In this document: piece after piece, positions 33,731 through 36,269 of the stretch
Position numbering within the stretch: the first letter of the stretch is position 1
How the letters are laid out: every line of letters starts with the position of its first letter
Assembly (NCBI RefSeq): GCF_014648675.1
Contig: NZ_BMRO01000004.1
Span: 131,690-167,958, forward strand
Reading direction: 5' to 3'
DNA length: 36,269 bases
DNA from: Actinomadura livida
GTDB taxonomy: Bacteria > Actinomycetota > Actinomycetes > Streptosporangiales > Streptosporangiaceae
Notes under the pieces: generated by a model
What the model was told of the DNA's origin: nothing
The model's database searches: none
The model's input: the letters and a program-made list of their open reading frames with translations, nothing else
Made by a program: the position numbers and the translations under genes

Positions 33731-34701
33731 GGTCCCTCCTTCGTAGGGTGCGTACCCCTCACAAGCTCCTTGGACGGCGGTTCATTCCCGGGGGCCGGCG
33801 TCGTCCGCCCGAGCAGCAGCGCGGCCCCGGCGACGAGCAGGTCGGCGGCGGTCAGCAGCACCCGGGACGCGATCGCGACCACGACCGGCGCGCCCGCCGG
33901 CAGCGCCGGGGTCAGCACCACGGTCAGCGCGGCCTCCCGCGCCCCGATGCCGCCCGGCGCGATGAAGACGAGGAACCCGGCGACGAACGCCAGCGCGTAC
34001 GCGCCCGTCGCGAGGAACGGCAGGCCCTTGCCGTCGCCGCCGACGGCGTTGCACAGCAGCCAGGTGTGCACGCCGAACAGGATCCAGCCGAGGACCGTCC
34101 AGCCGATGGCGCGCAGCGTCACGGCCAGGCTCACCGGACGCTCCAGCGGCGGCCGCCGGATGACCTTGAGCATCAGCCCCAGGGACCAGCTCACGATCCG
34201 CGGGTGGAGCAGGATCAGCAGCAGCGGTGCCAGCAGGAACAGGTACCAGTACTGCTCGCGCGCCGCCACCGACGTGAGCGGCAGCGTCACCGCCGCGACG
34301 GCCAGCCCGCACGCCGTGGACGTCGCGACCGCGAGCATCGTCGACCCGAAGCTGCGCTCGGGCGGCACGTCGTGCTCCCGCGTCATCTCGATCTGCGTCA
34401 CCAGCGCCCAGACCTTGCCCGGCACGTACTTGCCGAGCTGCGAGATCGCGGAGATCCGGAAGATGGCGCGCACGGGCAGCGGCGAGCCGAGGCCGCCGAG
34501 GAACTCCCGCCACCCCAGCATCCAGACGAAGAGCCCCGCCAGCCCCGCGGCCAGCGCCGCGGCCAGCACCACCCACGACATCTGGCGGAACGCGTGCACC
34601 GCCTCGTCCCACTGTGAGGCCACGCTGTAGGCGCAGAACGCGAGCGCGAGCAGCACAAGGAGAACCCGCAGCACGCGCACGGCGACGACCTTCATCTTCA
34701 C
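33727..34701 (-). CDS. Lysylphosphatidylglycerol synthase TM/flippase-like (UPF0104) membrane protein
   Basis: A 324-residue protein with about eight membrane helices and no C-terminal catalytic domain. The family motifs are present: SQLGKYVPGKVWALV near residue 90, and FLVFIAPGGIGAREAAL near 245. The domain is shared by MprF flippase parts and many glycan-cluster proteins (AglD-like), which may flip lipid-linked intermediates; direct function is unproven for stand-alone members. GTG 34701 lies 6 nt after a TACGCT -10 box, so the mRNA is probably leaderless. The stop overlaps trxA. Position among glycosyltransferases suggests a role in moving a lipid-linked sugar or phospholipid. Confidence 0.85.
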   Translation of the reverse strand: MKMKVVAVRVLRVLLVLLALAFCAYSVASQWDEAVHAFRQMSWVVLAAALAAGLAGLFVWMLGWREFLGGLGSPLPVRAIFRISAISQLGKYVPGKVWALVTQIEMTREHDVPPERSFGSTMLAVATSTACGLAVAAVTLPLTSVAAREQYWYLFLLAPLLLILLHPRIVSWSLGLMLKVIRRPPLERPVSLAVTLRAIGWTVLGWILFGVHTWLLCNAVGGDGKGLPFLATGAYALAFVAGFLVFIAPGGIGAREAALTVVLTPALPAGAPVVVAIASRVLLTAADLLVAGAALLLGRTTPAPGNEPPSKELVRGTHPTKEGP

Positions 34702-34707
34702 GCGCCC

Positions 34708-34713
34708 AGCGTA
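34708..34713 (-). promoter_or_regulatory. -10 box TACGCT, likely leaderless promoter
   Basis: On the minus strand, 6 nt before GTG 34701. It is divergent from the -10 box at 34747-34752. Confidence 0.55.
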
Positions 34714-34722
34714 GGCGAACGT

Positions 34723-34746
34723 GGCCGCGCGGCCGCCCGCGCGGCC
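34723..34746. promoter_or_regulatory. Perfect inverted repeat between divergent promoters (possible operator)
   Basis: GGCCGCGCGG (34723-34732) and its exact complement (34737-34746) flank CCGC. The element abuts the plus-strand -10 box and covers the -35 region of both promoters, so a bound protein could control both genes. In such GC-rich DNA chance palindromes occur, which lowers certainty. Confidence 0.45.
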
Positions 34747-34752
34747 TAGAGT
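34747..34752 (+). promoter_or_regulatory. -10 box TAGAGT, likely leaderless promoter
   Basis: 8 nt before ATG 34761. Confidence 0.55.
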
Positions 34753-34760
34753 TGGGGACG

Positions 34761-35465
34761 ATGAAGCTCTCGGATGTGGTCGCCTTCATGGGCCACCAGG
34801 TACACGTGTGCCGGTACCGCGAGGCGGGGACGCTCCTCGGCTGGATGGGGCGGGACCTGCGCGGCCGGCGCGTCCTCGACGTCGCCGGCGGCGACGGCTA
34901 CTGGGCCGGCCGGGCCCGCAGGCGCGGCGCCGACGCCGTCTCGATCGACCTCGCCCGCGGCAAGATGGAGTACGGGCGCACGCTCGCCCACGCGCCCGCG
35001 CTGATCGAGTGCGACGCGCTGCGCCTCCCGTTCGCGGACGGCTCGTTCGACGCGGTCCTGTCGGTCTGCGCGATCGAGCACTTCGACGACGGCGGCAGGT
35101 CGCTGGACGAGATGGCGCGCGTCCTCAAGCCCGGCGGTGAGGTATTCATGTCCGCCGACGTGCTGAGCCGCGCCGACACCTGGCCGAAGCTGCGCGACGC
35201 GCACAAGGCCAAGTACCACGTCCAGCACACCTACACCCACGACAGCCTCCGCAAGCTGATGGACGAGCGCGGCCTCGACCTGGTCAAGCACAGCTACCAG
35301 TTCCGCACGCCCGCCACGGAGCGCCTCTACCTCTCGCTTTCCACCTACGGCGGCAAGGTCGGCTTCAACGCGGCCGCCCCGCTGACGCCGCTCGTCGCCC
35401 TCGCCGACCGCAAGGCCCCGAACGAGCGCGGCAGCATCGTTCTCATCCACGCGCGCAAAAGGTAG
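34761..35465 (+). CDS. Class I SAM-dependent methyltransferase
   Basis: A 234-residue protein. Motif I is VLDVAGGDGYW (about 38-48), followed by the acidic strand end VSIDLARG, ALIECDALRLPFADGSFDAVLSVCAIEHF (Methyltransf_11 pattern) and the post-motif ARVLKPGGEVFMSADV. It is cytoplasmic and transfers a methyl group from SAM to an unknown small molecule or lipid-linked glycan. The open frame reaches 34614, but ATG 34761 is chosen because it follows the -10 box by 8 nt and the upstream part overlaps the divergent gene. Surrounding glycosyltransferases suggest a sugar or lipid-carrier substrate (inference). A perfect 8-bp hairpin ends the gene. Confidence 0.87.
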   Translation: MKLSDVVAFMGHQVHVCRYREAGTLLGWMGRDLRGRRVLDVAGGDGYWAGRARRRGADAVSIDLARGKMEYGRTLAHAPALIECDALRLPFADGSFDAVLSVCAIEHFDDGGRSLDEMARVLKPGGEVFMSADVLSRADTWPKLRDAHKAKYHVQHTYTHDSLRKLMDERGLDLVKHSYQFRTPATERLYLSLSTYGGKVGFNAAAPLTPLVALADRKAPNERGSIVLIHARKR

Positions 35466-35475
35466 TTGCCGGGGG

Positions 35476-35495
35476 TGTGGGGGTCGTCCCCCACA
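35476..35495 (+). terminator. Hairpin terminator after the methyltransferase gene
   Basis: TGTGGGGG (35476-35483) pairs perfectly with CCCCCACA (35488-35495) around TCGT, 10 nt after the stop. No T-tract. Confidence 0.7.
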
Positions 35496-35539
35496 GATAG
35501 TGCTGCAGCGGATCGGCATCCCTTGCCGAACCTGTGAAT

Positions 35540-35575
35540 GAGGTGCCGCGCGAGGGGCACCTCCGGGCGTAGGCT
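35540..35575 (+). promoter_or_regulatory. Inverted repeat and -10 box upstream of the last glycosyltransferase
   Basis: GAGGTGCC (35540-35547) and its complement (35556-35563) form an 8-bp inverted repeat just before TAGGCT (35570-35575). This -10 would give a leader of about 40 nt to GTG 35622. The repeat covers the -35 region and could be an operator or simply a second terminator stem. Confidence 0.4.
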
Positions 35576-35621
35576 CGGACGGTAAAGGGTGATCTACGCC
35601 ACCGCGGATGGGGGAGAGACC

Positions 35622-36269
35622 GTGGCGCCTCGGATTCTGCTCGACGCGACCGCCGTGCCGGCCGACCGCGGCGGGCTCGGACGGTACGTTGACGGGCTGC
35701 TGTGCGCCCTGCACGCGCAGGGCGCCGACCTGGCGGTCGTCTGCCAGCGGGCGGACGAGAAACGCTACGGGGGCCTCGTCCCCGGGGCGCGCGTCGTCGC
35801 CGGCCCGGCGGGGCTGTCGCACCGCGCCACCCGCCTCGCGTGGGAGCAGTCCGGTCTCCCGCACGTCGCCGAGCGCGTCGGCGCGGACGTCCTCCACCTG
35901 CCGACCTACACGATTCCGGTCAGCCTGGCGCTGCCGACGGTGGTGACGATCCACGACGTGACGCTGTTCGCCGAGCCGGAGCCGCACGACCCTGTCCGCA
36001 CCAGCTACGTCAAGTCGGCGACCCGCACCGCCGCGCGCCGCGCCACCCGGCTGATCGCCCCGTCCCGGGCGACGCGGGACGAGCTGGTCCGCGTCCTCGG
36101 CGCCGACCCGGCGGGCATCGACGTCGCCTACCACGGCGTCGACCAGCAGGTGTTCCACCGGCCGTCCGAGGCCGAGGTGAAGCAGGTCTCCGACCGGCTC
36201 GGCCTGCACGGCCACCCCTACGTCGCGTACCTGGGCGCGCTGGAGCCGCGCAAGAACGTCCCGAACCTG
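35622..36269 (+). CDS. GT4-family glycosyltransferase, 5' part only (cut by window edge)
   Basis: 216 codons are present and the frame stays open to the window end. GTG 35622 follows GGGGGAGA at 4 nt, a strong ribosome-binding site. The N-terminal GT-B domain begins PRILLDATAVPADRGGLGRYVDGLL, a pattern of the WbpY/mannosyltransferase-like GT4 group, and continues with TVVTIHDVTLFAEPEP, APSRATRDELVRVLG and VAYHGVDQQVF. The last visible residues, YVAYLGALEPRKNVPNL, open the C-terminal nucleotide-sugar-binding domain; the EX7E motif lies beyond the edge. It is probably a cytoplasmic-face enzyme extending a lipid-linked glycan. Unlike several neighbours it uses a leader with a ribosome-binding site. 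Confidence 0.85.
   Translation, partial: MAPRILLDATAVPADRGGLGRYVDGLLCALHAQGADLAVVCQRADEKRYGGLVPGARVVAGPAGLSHRATRLAWEQSGLPHVAERVGADVLHLPTYTIPVSLALPTVVTIHDVTLFAEPEPHDPVRTSYVKSATRTAARRATRLIAPSRATRDELVRVLGADPAGIDVAYHGVDQQVFHRPSEAEVKQVSDRLGLHGHPYVAYLGALEPRKNVPNL

Overview
The window is GC-rich DNA with strong third-position GC bias. GTG and TTG starts are common, and many genes have a TANNNT -10 box only 6-8 nt before the start codon. Together with the gene families present (TIGR03089 beside an LCP protein, DNRLRE/RHS proteins, TagF-like wall-polymer transferases) this indicates a filamentous actinomycete, perhaps Streptosporangiales such as Actinomadura; the genus is an inference. No rRNA, tRNA, CRISPR array, insertion sequence or intact phage gene was seen.

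Region 1 (1-13.55 kb) is a secreted polymorphic-toxin locus. After a reductase-like gene at the left edge come a secreted surface protein (three beta repeats plus a lectin-like propeller), a strong hairpin, and a 3110-residue RHS/YD-repeat protein. The RHS protein carries DNRLRE, Ig-like and LamG modules and ends in an Endonuclease_NS_2-type nuclease toxin. A SUKH-family immunity gene overlaps the toxin end by 13 nt. The toxin tip and immunity gene are visibly poorer in GC than the RHS shell, as expected for an exchangeable cassette. A perfect 13-bp terminator closes the locus.

Region 2 (13.55-28.98 kb, mostly minus strand) looks like cell-wall glycopolymer synthesis. It holds a CDP-alcohol phosphatidyltransferase, a GT-C membrane glycosyltransferase, a GT4 glycosyltransferase with a coupled beta-sandwich protein, and two large GT2 + CDP-glycerol glycerophosphotransferase (TagF-like) proteins. 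Two tandem AT3 membrane acyltransferases, an LCP ligase and a TIGR03089 protein follow. A plausible reading is that the TagF-like enzymes build a polyol-phosphate chain, glycosyl- and acyltransferases decorate it, and LCP attaches it to peptidoglycan.

Region 3 (29.0-36.27 kb) continues the surface-glycan theme: a second GT-C transferase, a DPM1-like GT2, a GT4, thioredoxin translationally coupled to a flippase-like membrane protein, a SAM methyltransferase, and a GT4 gene cut by the right edge. Two divergent promoter pairs here appear to drive leaderless genes in both directions.

The most notable items are the toxin-immunity locus with its companion surface protein, the two unequal TagF-like proteins with a free-standing homolog of the inserted beta-sandwich, and the set of leaderless promoters, one pair sharing a perfect 10-bp inverted repeat.
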